This document shows positions 7,270 through 15,622 of a stretch of 26,467 bases of DNA, piece by piece. The number at the start of each line of letters is the position of its first letter. The first letter of the stretch is position 1. A model generated the notes under the pieces. It was given only the letters and a program-made list of their open reading frames with translations. It made no database searches and was not told the DNA's origin. A program made the translations under genes and the position numbers. The DNA comes from CAZUZD01 sp964624465 (GTDB lineage Bacteria; Planctomycetota; Planctomycetia; Isosphaerales; Isosphaeraceae): the NCBI GenBank assembly GCA_964624465.1, contig CAZUZD010000046.1, positions 1 through 26,467 of the forward strand, written 5' to 3'.

Positions 7270-7997
7270 CCGACCGGGTGGCGGAAGGGCGAGCGCTGCT
7301 GATCGAGCTGATGCGCCGGCGCTTCGCTCTGGTGTCGGCCGCCTGGATCAAGAGTGGCGTGGACGAGCGCTGGCGGTTGCACCTCGTGTCCCCGGTGGTC
7401 GAGGAGCAGGGCCCGATCCAGGCTTACAGCCAGGTCTTCGAGGCGCTCGCGACGCGGGTCGCCCCGTCCCTTTCCACCTTCGACCTCACGCTCATCAGCC
7501 CCGCATCGTCACTGGCCGTCGACCTCAAGCTCGTTCAGAAACGCGAGGCTGCGGTCGCCCCGGCCTGGGTCCAGAACCGCAGGTTCGGAAACCTCCCGGT
7601 GGACGAGGCCTACCTTTATCCGCCGCCCGAACTGCTCTTGCCGGCTCCCCGCCTCGTCCAGCACTTCGACTACCACCGCCAGGGGGCCGAGGACCGTTGG
7701 CTCCGCAGCCTCCGCTCCGATGAGGTTCAGCTGATGGAGGGGGTCGACGTCAGCGGCGCGGTCGCGTACTCGGCCGCTCACTGGGCCGGCGAGCGATCTG
7801 AGGGAATCTCGCAGGCGACGGTCACCGTCCTCACGGGCGTTCCGCCCGAGTTGGTCTGGTCAGGGGCCCTCCGCAACCCGGCCCTGAGGGATGAGCTGAT
7901 GCAGCAGGCCCGCACCCAGGCCGACGCCCTGTTCCGCTCCCGGCATCCCGTGGCGGTGATCGAGGTCGCGCCGGAGCCCGCGTCCGAACCGGTGTGA
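7248..7997 (+). CDS. Hypothetical partner of the HEPN protein
   Basis: A 249-residue soluble protein I do not recognise. It has no signal peptide or membrane segment. Readable stretches are MDSIALVTDRVAEGRALLIE, WRLHLVSPVVEEQGPIQAY, FDLTLISPASSLAVDLKLVQ and PAWVQNRRFGNLPVDEAYLY. The nucleotidyltransferase motif (GSxxxG...DxD) that partners of HEPN proteins usually have is absent. The start is ATG 7248-7250 with GGAG seven bases upstream, placed inside the end of the HEPN gene (22-bp overlap), which argues for coupled translation and a shared complex or function. A strong hairpin at 8022-8056 closes the unit. The frame choice is certain from codon use and the overlap; the function is unknown. 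Confidence 0.85.
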   Translation: MDSIALVTDRVAEGRALLIELMRRRFALVSAAWIKSGVDERWRLHLVSPVVEEQGPIQAYSQVFEALATRVAPSLSTFDLTLISPASSLAVDLKLVQKREAAVAPAWVQNRRFGNLPVDEAYLYPPPELLLPAPRLVQHFDYHRQGAEDRWLRSLRSDEVQLMEGVDVSGAVAYSAAHWAGERSEGISQATVTVLTGVPPELVWSGALRNPALRDELMQQARTQADALFRSRHPVAVIEVAPEPASEPV

Positions 7998-8021
7998 CGG
8001 GGCGGGGTCCTGAACTGAAAC

Positions 8022-8056
8022 GAGCCCCGGGGGCGCGACGGGCGCCCCCGGGGCTC
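8022..8056. terminator. 15-bp hairpin between convergent genes
   Basis: Perfect 15-base arms (8022-8036 and 8042-8056, GAGCCCCGGGGGCGC and its complement) with a 5-base loop lie between the stop at 7997 (+) and the stop at 8108 (-). On the minus strand it is followed by GTTTCAG. It is well placed as a bidirectional terminator, though without a long T-run. Confidence 0.65.
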
Positions 8057-8107
8057 CTGGAATCCGGGGAGGGTCGAGCCCGCCCGGCTCTCGGCCCGGT
8101 CGCTCGC

Positions 8108-9358
8108 TCAGGCGACGGTCAGCACCTTGTGCTGGATCGAGAACCGACGGCCGCGGGGGCTCTTGAAGTCGAAGTAGCCGAGGCCGAGGTTGCCGGCCAG
8201 GGCGATGTGCTGCGGCTGGCGGACGTCGAAGCCCTCGCGCTGGAACGGGTCTGCGGCCAGGCGGCCGACCTGGGCGACGCCCGGCACGTTCATCTCCTTG
8301 CGCTTGGCGTCGATGATCTCCCACTCGACGTGGTCCATCGCCACGGGGTCGGTGGCGAAGAGCAGGGCATTGTAGTCCCAGGCCCACTCGGCGTTGTTGC
8401 CAAACGGACCGCCCTGCCACACCCCGCGCATGCCGTCCATGATCTGGAGCACGCACTTCGAGCGGATGATCGGGTGCCGGGCCACGGCGGGGATGAAGAT
8501 GTTGCAGGCGTTGGTCCAGGGCGTCGAGTGCGACCGCTCGACGTTGTTCGTCAGGCCGTGGCTCATGTTCTTGAGCGCGCCGGTGACGCCGGCCGAGCCG
8601 TGGTCCTTGAGGACGGGCAGGCAGACGATCTTGTTCAGGCGCTTCGTCACCAGCTTGCCCAGGTGCGAGCGATAGGCCCGCTCGTCCTTGGGATCGTTGC
8701 CGGCCGAGACGAGGTCGAGGTGGACGAACTCGTCGGGGTCGTAGCCGGCGACCGGGTCGCGGCTCTCCTCGTCGAACTTGACGTCGAGCTGGCTCTTGAC
8801 GCTGTTGGGCGACAGGCCGCCGAAGGTGACGCCGGCGGGCAGGATCTTGTCGTAGCCGGCGGCCAGGAACTCGCCCTGGTAGCGGTCGAAGACGACGATC
8901 TCCGAGAGCTTCACGCCGGCCGACTGCAAGCCGTCGATGACCTCGAGGATCAGCTCGGGCGAGGTCGGGCACTGGGGGTGGCCGTTGGGCACGACCTTGA
9001 TGCCGACGGCGTCGCCGGGCTCGAAGAACCGGCGCCAGGCCTCGGTGGGGGTGTCGCAGCCGACCAGCTCGGTCAGGCCCTTGCCCAGGGTCTGCTTGAT
9101 CGCGGCGCGGTCCTTCTTGCCGCCGACGATCAGCCCCTGGTGGCGGGCCTCGATGACCTTGCCGGGCCACGGGCCGGGCACACCCAGCGCGGTGCCCTTC
9201 GGATCACCGAGCCCCGCGACCTCGCCGGCCCCCTTGGGGTCCTGGGCCGAGACGTAGCCCGGCGCCAGGGCCGGCAGGGTGGCGGCCATCGCGGCGGCGC
9301 TGGCGATGAACTGGCGGCGATCGAGGCCCCCGCCGCCGCACGCATAACGCTTCTGCAT
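8108..9358 (-). CDS. Tat-exported DUF362 domain protein
   Basis: A 416-residue protein. The start ATG 9356-9358 gives a twin-arginine signal: LDRRQFIASAAAMAATLPAL, with cleavage near VSAQD, so it is folded and possibly cofactor-loaded before export. The mature part matches DUF362: GDAVGIKVVPNG, ELILEVIDGLQSAG, then VCLPVLKDHGSAGVTGALKN and MDHVEWEIIDAKR. DUF362 proteins are of unknown activity; some are fused to ferredoxin domains, but no Fe-S cysteine cluster is seen here. GGAG nine bases upstream supports this start over the longer reading to 9463. A minus-strand TACAAT at 9524-9529 may be its promoter. It ends at the hairpin 8022-8056 and is monocistronic. Confidence 0.9.
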   Translation of the reverse strand: MQKRYACGGGGLDRRQFIASAAAMAATLPALAPGYVSAQDPKGAGEVAGLGDPKGTALGVPGPWPGKVIEARHQGLIVGGKKDRAAIKQTLGKGLTELVGCDTPTEAWRRFFEPGDAVGIKVVPNGHPQCPTSPELILEVIDGLQSAGVKLSEIVVFDRYQGEFLAAGYDKILPAGVTFGGLSPNSVKSQLDVKFDEESRDPVAGYDPDEFVHLDLVSAGNDPKDERAYRSHLGKLVTKRLNKIVCLPVLKDHGSAGVTGALKNMSHGLTNNVERSHSTPWTNACNIFIPAVARHPIIRSKCVLQIMDGMRGVWQGGPFGNNAEWAWDYNALLFATDPVAMDHVEWEIIDAKRKEMNVPGVAQVGRLAADPFQREGFDVRQPQHIALAGNLGLGYFDFKSPRGRRFSIQHKVLTVA

Positions 9359-9523
9359 GACGATTGTCTCCGATCCGCGCTGGTCTCGGATCCACCCGGA
9401 TCGGCCCGGTCCCCGGCCCGTCGGGCGCGGGCGCCAGGGCGGAGCGGCGCAGGGGGTGTCCACGGACCGGCGTCGGCAGGCGTGAGGGTCGACCCACGAG
9501 TGGGGTGAGGAAGAGGTTCCAGG

Positions 9524-9529
9524 ATTGTA
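9524..9529 (-). promoter_or_regulatory. -10-like box of the DUF362 gene
   Basis: GTTACAATCC on the minus strand contains TACAAT (5/6 match) 166 bases before the DUF362 ATG. The 9359-9734 gap otherwise holds a plus-strand TAGAGT box (9617-9622) for the divergent DUF1080 gene and a tandem 10-mer CGGATCGGAC/CGGATCGGAG at 9651-9670. I see no gene in it. Confidence 0.35.
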
Positions 9530-9616
9530 ACGGTCATCGGCAGAACCGGCACTACCGTCCAGCTTCTTCCCCGCGCAGGACCGGACTGGAGGGAGGCGAC
9601 GGCGCCCGGGGGCCGC

Positions 9617-9622
9617 TAGAGT
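9617..9622 (+). promoter_or_regulatory. -10-like box of the DUF1080 gene
   Basis: GCTAGAGTAAGGGG contains TAGAGT (4/6 match to TATAAT) 113 bases before the ATG at 9735. No clear -35. Confidence 0.3.
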
Positions 9623-9734
9623 AAGGGGCGTCGCGGCGGCCGGGGTCGGCCGGATCGGACCGGATCGGAGCGGTGGCCGCCGCCATCAGGACCGGGTGCG
9701 CCCCCACACCAAGGGGGGCAGGGGAGCGGTGCGG

Positions 9735-10592
9735 ATGCCATTGCCGAAGCCATTGCCGGGGTCGAGACGGGCCGGTCGGGTGCTGCTGACGCTCGGGGCC
9801 CTCGGGGTCGCGGGCCTGAGCCTGGCCGCGGCCGCGCGCCAGGACAAGCCGAAGCTCGGGTACAAGGACACCCCGATGCTGCCCGGCGGCAAGTACCACG
9901 TGCACGACGGCGACCGCCCGATGCCGCCGGTGATCACGCCGCCGACGCCCAGCACCCAGGACGCCCCCGGCAAGCCCCCCTCCGACGCCGTGGTCCTGTT
10001 CGACGGCACGAACAGCGACGCCTGGCGCAGCGAGCGCGGCGGGCCGGCCGAGTGGAAGGTCGAGGACGGCTCGCTGATCACCGGCGGCGGCAAGGGCTCG
10101 ATCCTCACCAAGGGCGAGTTCGGCGACTGCCAGCTCCACGTCGAGTTCGCCACCCCGACCCCGCCGACCAGCAGCGATCAGGGTCGCGGCAACAGCGGCG
10201 TCATGCTCTTCGGCCGCTACGAGATCCAGGTGCTCGACAGCTACGAGAACCTGACCTATCCCGATGGTCAGGCCAGCGCCATCTACGGCCAGTACCCGCC
10301 CCTGGTCAACGCCTCGCGGCCGCCGGGGCAGTGGCAGTCGTACGACATCCTCTTCACCGCGCCCCGGTTCAAGGCCGACGGCACGGTGGAGTCGCCCGCC
10401 TACGCCACCGTGCTGCACAACGGCGTGGTGGTGCACAACCACACGGCGCTGATCGGCCCGATGACCTTCCGCGGCCTGCCGAAGTACCAGGCCCACGGCC
10501 CCAAGGGCCCGATCCTGCTGCAGGACCACGGCAACCCGGTCCGCTACCGCAACCTCTGGGTCCGTGAGCTCAAGCCCTACGACCAGCCGTGA
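9735..10592 (+). CDS. DUF1080 (3-keto-disaccharide hydrolase) family protein
   Basis: A 285-residue exported protein: basic N-terminus, hydrophobic stretch VLLTLGALGVAGLSLAAAA, then a proline-rich linker (about residues 45-85). The DUF1080 concanavalin-like domain follows: VVLFDGTNSDAWRS, WKVEDGSLITGGGKGSILTK, NSGVMLFGRYEIQVLDSY and the closing GPILLQDHGNPVRYRNLWVR (all typical). The family is annotated as 3-keto-glucoside or 3-keto-disaccharide hydrolase and is greatly expanded in planctomycetes; the substrate of this one cannot be told. The start ATG 9735-9737 has GGGGAG eight bases upstream; the frame extends to 9696 but less plausibly. The sulfatase starts 143 bases downstream on the same strand, so a shared catabolic role is possible. 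Confidence 0.92.
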   Translation: MPLPKPLPGSRRAGRVLLTLGALGVAGLSLAAAARQDKPKLGYKDTPMLPGGKYHVHDGDRPMPPVITPPTPSTQDAPGKPPSDAVVLFDGTNSDAWRSERGGPAEWKVEDGSLITGGGKGSILTKGEFGDCQLHVEFATPTPPTSSDQGRGNSGVMLFGRYEIQVLDSYENLTYPDGQASAIYGQYPPLVNASRPPGQWQSYDILFTAPRFKADGTVESPAYATVLHNGVVVHNHTALIGPMTFRGLPKYQAHGPKGPILLQDHGNPVRYRNLWVRELKPYDQP

Positions 10593-10735
10593 CGCCGGGT
10601 CCCGGGCCATCGCGAACCAGGATCGAAAACTTCTTGAAGTGAGTCGACGTCGGGGGCAGGATATCCATTCTCTGCCGCCCGGCGTGGCTCGATCCCCGCA
10701 CCGCGCCTGGCGAACCGGACCTGGAGTCGCCCACG

Positions 10736-13150
10736 ATGCGCGTGTTGAACCGGACCACCGGCGCCGCCGGACTCGTCCTCGGCCTTGGCCTGCTGGTCGG
10801 TGGCCTGGCCGGATCGAGTCCGGCCGCGAGGCCCGCGCTCGCCGGGGCCCAGGACGGCCCCGCCCCGGCGGCGGCCCAGGTCCGGTCGACCTCCAGCGTC
10901 CTGCCGGTCCCGTCGGCGCCGTTCCAGGGCACGATCAACCTGCGGGCGCAGGACTCCACCTCCGACTTCCCCCGGCCGGTGCAGGCGCCGAAGGGCGCGC
11001 CCAACGTGGTGGTCGTGCTGCTCGACGACGTCGGCTTCGGAGCCAGCAGCACCTTCGGTGGGCCATGCCAGACGCCCACCCTGGAGCGGCTGGCCCGGGG
11101 CGGGCTGAAGTACAACCAGTTCCACACCACGGCGCTGTGCAGTCCGACCCGGGCCGCCTTGATCACCGGCCGGAACCACCACTCGGCCCACACCGGCGTG
11201 ATCATGGAGGCCGGCACCGGCTTCCCCGGCTACGACACGGTGATGCAGAAGGACACGGCCACGGTCGCCGAGGTCCTCAAGCAGAGCGGCTGGAACACCG
11301 CCTGGTTCGGCAAGAACCACAACGTGCCCGACTGGCAGTCGAGCCAGGCCGGCCCGTTCGACCTCTGGCCCACCGGCCTGGGGTTCGAGCACTTCTATGG
11401 CTTCATCGGCGGCGACACCAGCCAGTGGCGCCCGGCGGTCATCGAGGGTACCAGGCCGGTCGAGCCATACCTCGGCAAGCCCGACTACAACTTCGATTAC
11501 GACATGGCCGACCAGGCGATCCGCTGGATCCAGATGCAGCAGGCCGTCGCCCAGGACCGCCCCTTCTTCTGCTACTACGCCCCGGGTGCCACCCACGCGC
11601 CGCACCACCCCAGAAAGGAGTGGGTCGACAAGTACAAGGGCCGGTTCGACGCCGGCTGGGACGCGATCCGCGAGCAGATCCTGGCGCGTCAGAAGCAGCT
11701 CGGCGTCGTGCCGCCCGACACCAGGCTCGTGCCGCTGGCCCCCGGAATACCCGCCTGGGACACGCTGAGTGCCGAGCAGAAGAAGGTGTATGCCCGGATG
11801 ATGGAGGTGTACGCCGGCTACCTGGAGCAGACCGATTACAACGTCGGACGCGTGCTGAAGGCGATCGACGACGTGGGCCAGACCGACAACACGATCGTCG
11901 TGTACATCGTCGGCGACAACGGCGCCAGCGCCGAGGGCAGCGCCCAGGGCCTGCTCAACGAGATGACCTTCTTCAACGGCGTGAAGGAGGACCTGGCCGA
12001 GGTCCTCAAGCGGGCCGACGAGATCGGCGGCCCCACGACCTACAACCACTATCCCATCGGCTGGGCGCACGCCATGTGCACCCCGTTCCAGTGGACCAAG
12101 CAGGTCGCCAGCCACTTCGGCGGCACCCGCAACGGCATGGTCATCTCGTGGCCGAAGGGGATCGCCGCGCGGGGTGAACTGCGTACCCAGTGGCACCACG
12201 TCATCGACATCGTGCCCACCCTCTACGAGGTCTGCGGCGTCACCCCGCCGACGACCGTCAACGGCGTGGCCCAGAAGCCGATCGAGGGTGTCAGCCTGGC
12301 CTACACCTTCGCCGACGCCCAGGCGAAGAGCCGGCGCACGACCCAGTACTTCGAGATGCTCGGCAACCGGGCGATCTACCACGACGGCTGGGTCGCCTGC
12401 ACCACGCCCCCGCTGCCCCCCTGGGACCCCGGCAACACCGACGCCGACCCGATCCGCGGCTACCAGTGGGAGCTGTACCACACCGACCGCGACTTCTCGC
12501 AGGCCGAGAACCTGGCGGCGCAGCAGCCCGAGAAGCTCCAGGAGCTGCAACTGCTGTTCTACACCGAGGCGGCGCGCTCCAACGTGCTGCCGATCGACAC
12601 CAGCAAGACCAGCCGGCTCGACCCGGCCATCCGCCCGAGCCTCACCCGGGGCCGCACCCGGTTCCCGTACGTCGCCGGCCAGACCCGCATCCCCGAGGGG
12701 GCCAGCCCCGACCTCAAGAACCGCTCGTTCCGCATCACCGCCGACGTCGAGGTGCCGGCCGGCGCCAGCGGCATGATCTACACCCAGGGCGGCCTGTTCG
12801 CCGGCCTGGCCCTGTACCTGGAGCAGGGCAAGCCCGTGTTCCACTACAACTTCGTCGATGTGGCGCACTACGAGGTGGCCGCGCCGCAGCCCCTGGCCCC
12901 CGGCAAGCACCGGCTCCGGCTCGACTTCGCCTACGACGGCGGCGGCATCGGCAAGGGCGCCACCGCCACCCTCGCCGTCGACGGCCAGGAGGTGGCCCGC
13001 GGCCGCATCGAGCGGACGATCCCGCTGCGGGTAACCCTCGACGAGACCACCGACATCGGCGAGGACACCGGCACCGCCGTCAATCGCCGCTACGACGTCC
13101 CGTTCCGGTTCCCGGGGACCCTCGAGGGCGTCACCGTCGAGCTCCGGTGA
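10736..13150 (+). CDS. Formylglycine-dependent sulfatase (arylsulfatase type)
   Basis: An 804-residue exported sulfatase that should hydrolyse sulfate esters. A signal peptide occupies about residues 1-38 (GLVLGLGLLVGGLAG core). The metal-binding DD is at 97-98 in NVVVVLLDDVGFG. The activation motif ALCSPTRAALITGR places the formylglycine-forming Cys at 135 (C-x-P-x-R intact), so it depends on a formylglycine-generating enzyme not seen here. Later sites include GKNHNVP, ATHAPHHP and GDNGASAEGS. Beyond about residue 640 comes an extension with strand-rich text (FRITADVEVPAGASGMIYTQ, RLRLDFAYDGG) found in large arylsulfatases. The natural substrate is unknown; marine or soil polysaccharides are usual for such enzymes. 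No strong SD is seen; ATG 10736 precedes the signal peptide directly. Confidence 0.94.
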   Translation: MRVLNRTTGAAGLVLGLGLLVGGLAGSSPAARPALAGAQDGPAPAAAQVRSTSSVLPVPSAPFQGTINLRAQDSTSDFPRPVQAPKGAPNVVVVLLDDVGFGASSTFGGPCQTPTLERLARGGLKYNQFHTTALCSPTRAALITGRNHHSAHTGVIMEAGTGFPGYDTVMQKDTATVAEVLKQSGWNTAWFGKNHNVPDWQSSQAGPFDLWPTGLGFEHFYGFIGGDTSQWRPAVIEGTRPVEPYLGKPDYNFDYDMADQAIRWIQMQQAVAQDRPFFCYYAPGATHAPHHPRKEWVDKYKGRFDAGWDAIREQILARQKQLGVVPPDTRLVPLAPGIPAWDTLSAEQKKVYARMMEVYAGYLEQTDYNVGRVLKAIDDVGQTDNTIVVYIVGDNGASAEGSAQGLLNEMTFFNGVKEDLAEVLKRADEIGGPTTYNHYPIGWAHAMCTPFQWTKQVASHFGGTRNGMVISWPKGIAARGELRTQWHHVIDIVPTLYEVCGVTPPTTVNGVAQKPIEGVSLAYTFADAQAKSRRTTQYFEMLGNRAIYHDGWVACTTPPLPPWDPGNTDADPIRGYQWELYHTDRDFSQAENLAAQQPEKLQELQLLFYTEAARSNVLPIDTSKTSRLDPAIRPSLTRGRTRFPYVAGQTRIPEGASPDLKNRSFRITADVEVPAGASGMIYTQGGLFAGLALYLEQGKPVFHYNFVDVAHYEVAAPQPLAPGKHRLRLDFAYDGGGIGKGATATLAVDGQEVARGRIERTIPLRVTLDETTDIGEDTGTAVNRRYDVPFRFPGTLEGVTVELR

Positions 13151-13196
13151 TCGATCCCGTCGGGTCGGGCCGTCTACCGCGACCGGCTCCATCGAG

Positions 13197-13202
13197 TATG
13201 CT
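13197..13202 (+). promoter_or_regulatory. -10-like box upstream of the lysine-rich microprotein
   Basis: GAGTATGCTGGAG contains TATGCT (4/6 match), 150 bases before ATG 13352. The leader between is extremely GC-rich and could fold strongly. Weak evidence. Confidence 0.22.
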
Positions 13203-13351
13203 GGAGCTGCGGAGCGGGCGCCGTCGCAAGGGGCCCCGGCGGCGCCCTCCCGGCGCCCCGGGCCGAGCCGGCCGGCGCCGGCCCTCCGGTGTGGTCGAGT
13301 GTGCGTGTCGGGTTGAACCGCGTGCCGAGTCCCCCAGCCTCCAGGTGCAAC

Positions 13352-13447
13352 ATGGCCAAGGGCAACAACAGCCAGAAGAAGGAAGCCAAGAAGCCGAAGA
13401 AGGAAGCCGCCAAGACCGCGGCGGTCAAGGACACCAAGAAGAAGTGA
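13352..13447 (+). CDS. Lysine-rich microprotein (31 aa)
   Basis: Short gene encoding 31 residues that begins MAKGNNSQKKEAKKPKK and ends DTKKK: 13 lysines, no hydrophobic core, so intrinsically disordered and strongly basic. I recall similar tiny proteins starting MAKG and containing EAKKPK in several bacterial phyla, whose function is unknown; this is from memory and not verified. Binding to nucleic acid or ribosomes is a guess from charge. AGG with a short spacer precedes the ATG, and a clear intrinsic terminator follows 60 bases after the stop, which supports it as an independently expressed gene. The neighbours (sulfatase, TlpA-like) suggest nothing about its role. Confidence 0.72.
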   Translation: MAKGNNSQKKEAKKPKKEAAKTAAVKDTKKK

Positions 13448-13506
13448 CGCCCTCGCCGGGAGCCCGCCCCGGCTCGCCGCCGCGCCGACGGGCCCGACCC
13501 GCCCCC

Positions 13507-13544
13507 GAGCCGCTCCTCCCACCCCCGGGAGGGCGGCTCTTTTT
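13507..13544 (+). terminator. Intrinsic terminator after the microprotein gene
   Basis: GAGCCGC-T-CCTCCC pairs with GGGAGG-GCGGCTC (one bulged base, 6-base loop) and is followed by TTTTT at 13540-13544. This is the best canonical rho-independent terminator in the window. Confidence 0.82.
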
Positions 13545-13606
13545 GCTGGCCCCCGCGGCCACCACGTCGCCTCTGGCCCGGCGCGCTGGCCGTCCCTGAA
13601 AGCGCC

Positions 13607-13638
13607 GCTGCCCCGGGGGGAAAGGCCCCCGGGGCAGC
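13607..13638 (-). terminator. 13-bp GC hairpin after the tlpA-like gene
   Basis: Arms GCTGCCCCGGGGG (13607-13619) and its complement (13626-13638) enclose six bases. On the minus strand it lies 44 bases past the stop at 13682 and is followed by GGCGCTTTCAG. Same style as the hairpin at 8022-8056. Confidence 0.55.
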
Positions 13639-13681
13639 GTGAGGTCAATCGGATCGGGACCCCGAGGGGGGGCTCAGCGGG

Positions 13682-14767
13682 TCACTTGCCGCTGGAGACG
13701 GCGGCGGCGACGGCCTTGACCAGGGGCTGGTCGGAGAGCTCGAAGCCGAGGATCGTGCCGTCGCGGCCGATCAGGAAGTTGGCCGGGATGTCGGTGACGC
13801 CGTAGGCGCGGGCCAGGTCGCTGCCGCCGGTGCCGTTGAGGATGCTCGGCCAGGCGACGCCGTGGTCGATCAGGAACCGCCGCACGCTGGCCAGCACCCG
13901 GTTGGCGTCGCCGGCACCCTCGCGGAGGCTGTCGAGGTTCACGCCGATGACCTCGAAGCCCTGGTCCTTGTACTTCTCGTGCAGCGCGTTGAGCCGGAGC
14001 ATCTGCGGGCCGCAGGGGGGGCACCAGGTCGCCCAGAAGTCGATCAGCACGACCTTGCCGGCGTAGTCGGCCAGCTTGATCGTCTTGCCGTCGACGTCGA
14101 CGCCGGTGGCGGCCGGGGCCGGCTTGCCGAGCATCTGCACCCGCGCCAGCCGCTCGCTGAAGTGGGCCTTCACGGCGGGGGTCTGGGCGTTGGCGACGAT
14201 CAACTGGCAGAGCTTGCCGGCGTAGTCGTAGCGGCCGCCCTGCACCAGGCGCTGGAAGTACGCCTCGCCCAGGCTCAGGGCCGTCTCGGGCCCGACGGCC
14301 GGCCGGCCGCTGCCCTCGGCCTGGCGCTCGACGAGGAACTTGCGGAGGCTCTCGAACGAGTCGTCATAGCGGCCGCTGTCGGCCTCGGCCATGACGTTCA
14401 CCAGCTGCGCCAGGTTGTGCACGTCGGCGGCCATGTCGGTCGAGCCGATGACCTTCTCGGCGGCGGGCTCGGCGGCCCGGTACAGGCCCCGCGAGATCGC
14501 CAGGTTGAAGATCAGGCGGTAGGTGGCGCTGGCGGCGTCGCCCTGCTCGCCGGCAGCGATCTGGGTCAGCGACTCCACATGCTGCTTCTCGACGTCGCGG
14601 AGCCGCTCGGCGTAGAAGGCGTTGGCCGCGTCGCGGTTCTCGAACTTGGGCGCCTGGGCCGCGGCCGGCTGCTGGGCCGCCGCCGGGTGGGTCGCGGCCG
14701 GGGCCAGGGTCATCGTGAGCATCAGCGCGGCGCCGCCGAGGGCCGCCGCGAGCTGGTGACGCGTCAT
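13682..14767 (-). CDS. Exported TlpA-like thioredoxin-fold protein
   Basis: A 361-residue exported thiol-disulfide protein. Residues 1-35 are a signal peptide (MTRHQLAAALGGAALMLTMT...). Residues 40-210 are alpha-helical with TPR-like character (YRAAEPAAEKVIG, DSFESLRKFLVERQ). A thioredoxin/AhpC-TSA domain follows from about 213: VVLIDFWATWCPPC with the active Cys at 249 and 252, EVIGVNLD, and the cis-Pro segment VTDIPANFLIGRDG. Such proteins reduce disulfides outside the cytoplasm, for example in cytochrome c maturation or surface protein repair; a specific partner is not evident. ATG 14765-14767 has GGAG nine bases upstream; the frame reads on to 15757 but only through the inverted repeat and the divergent gene. 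It is divergent from the YkvA gene. Confidence 0.93.
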   Translation of the reverse strand: MTRHQLAAALGGAALMLTMTLAPAATHPAAAQQPAAAQAPKFENRDAANAFYAERLRDVEKQHVESLTQIAAGEQGDAASATYRLIFNLAISRGLYRAAEPAAEKVIGSTDMAADVHNLAQLVNVMAEADSGRYDDSFESLRKFLVERQAEGSGRPAVGPETALSLGEAYFQRLVQGGRYDYAGKLCQLIVANAQTPAVKAHFSERLARVQMLGKPAPAATGVDVDGKTIKLADYAGKVVLIDFWATWCPPCGPQMLRLNALHEKYKDQGFEVIGVNLDSLREGAGDANRVLASVRRFLIDHGVAWPSILNGTGGSDLARAYGVTDIPANFLIGRDGTILGFELSDQPLVKAVAAAVSSGK

Positions 14768-15115
14768 GATCGGGGGCTCCGCTACAGGTCGGTTCGGGGG
14801 AGAGAGGCCGGGGCGACGACGGCCCCGTCCGGTCGTCCGCCGGCGGTGGGCCGGGCGGCGGACCACGTCAGATCCAGGCCAGCGCCAGGGCAGACGCCCG
14901 ACGACCGGCCCGGGACCCCGGGTCGCTTCCCCTTGAAGGTAACGCGCCTGCGGCGCGGACGCACGGGGGAACCGGGCCCGATCGGGCGCTCGGTCCGGAT
15001 CGGGGGCGAACCGTCGCCGGCCGCCATCGTAGAATGCCGGGGACCGTCCCCTGCGGCCCCGCGTTGCCGAGCGTCCGCGCCCCGTCCGGTCCCCCCCTCC
15101 GGGAGTCCTGCCGCG
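14768..15115. promoter_or_regulatory. Divergent intergenic region
   Basis: 348 bases between the tlpA-like gene (-) and the YkvA gene (+). I see one promoter-like element, TAGAAT at 15030-15035 on the plus strand (5/6 match), 80 bases before ATG 15116. No clear minus-strand promoter, gene or long repeat is visible. Confidence 0.4.
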
Positions 15116-15550
15116 ATGGTCAAGATCCCCGCCCAGTGGGCCCAGTGGCTCCGGACCCGGGCCCCGATCCGCCCCGAGGACTTCGTCGGCGCCGACCCGA
15201 CCCGCAACGAGCAGGCGGTGCGCGCCGGCTTCGCCGCCAAGGCCAAGGCCCACCTGCGGCAGGTGCCGATCGCCGGCGAGGTGACGGCGCTGTACTTCTG
15301 CATGCTCGACCGCACCACCCCCACCTGGGTCAAGGCGTCGGCCGCCGCGGCGCTGGCGTACTTCATCCTGCCGATCGACCTGGTCCCCGACCTGCTCGTC
15401 GGCGTCGGCCTGGTCGACGACCTCAGCGTCCTGAGCGCCGCCCTGGCCGCCCTCTCCGCCTACATCACCCCCGAGCACCGCGCCCGCGCCCGGGCCTGGC
15501 TCCACGACGAGCAGATCGTCATCGACGTCACCCCGCCCGGCCCCCGCTGA
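15116..15550 (+). CDS. YkvA/DUF1232 family membrane protein
   Basis: A 144-residue protein with the DUF1232 signature: KASAAAALAYFILPIDLVPD at about 73-92 followed by GVGLVDDLSVLSAALAALS (94-112). Two hydrophobic segments suggest it lies in or on the cytoplasmic membrane. The N-terminal 60 residues are basic and soluble, and the tail EQIVIDVTPPGPR is short. The family is widespread and its function unknown. ATG 15116-15118 has GGGAG ten bases upstream. Transcription probably starts from the TAGAAT box at 15030; the perfect inverted repeat at 15623-15765 lies 72 bases past the stop and could act as its transcript end. Confidence 0.9.
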   Translation: MVKIPAQWAQWLRTRAPIRPEDFVGADPTRNEQAVRAGFAAKAKAHLRQVPIAGEVTALYFCMLDRTTPTWVKASAAAALAYFILPIDLVPDLLVGVGLVDDLSVLSAALAALSAYITPEHRARARAWLHDEQIVIDVTPPGPR

Positions 15551-15622
15551 CCGGCCCCCGGGGCCGCGACGGACTCCAGGTTGCTGGCGTGGCCGCAGCC
15601 CGGGCACCCCGACGGTTTCCCT

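Noticed and set aside
7994..9508. A 504-aa plus-strand ORF opposite DUF362
   Set aside because: Reads as the complement of the DUF362 gene, with no domain.
10577..13648. A 1023-aa minus-strand ORF opposite the sulfatase
   Set aside because: High-GC antisense shadow; composition is Arg/Gly/Ala/Val-rich and no domain is visible, while the plus strand encodes an intact sulfatase.
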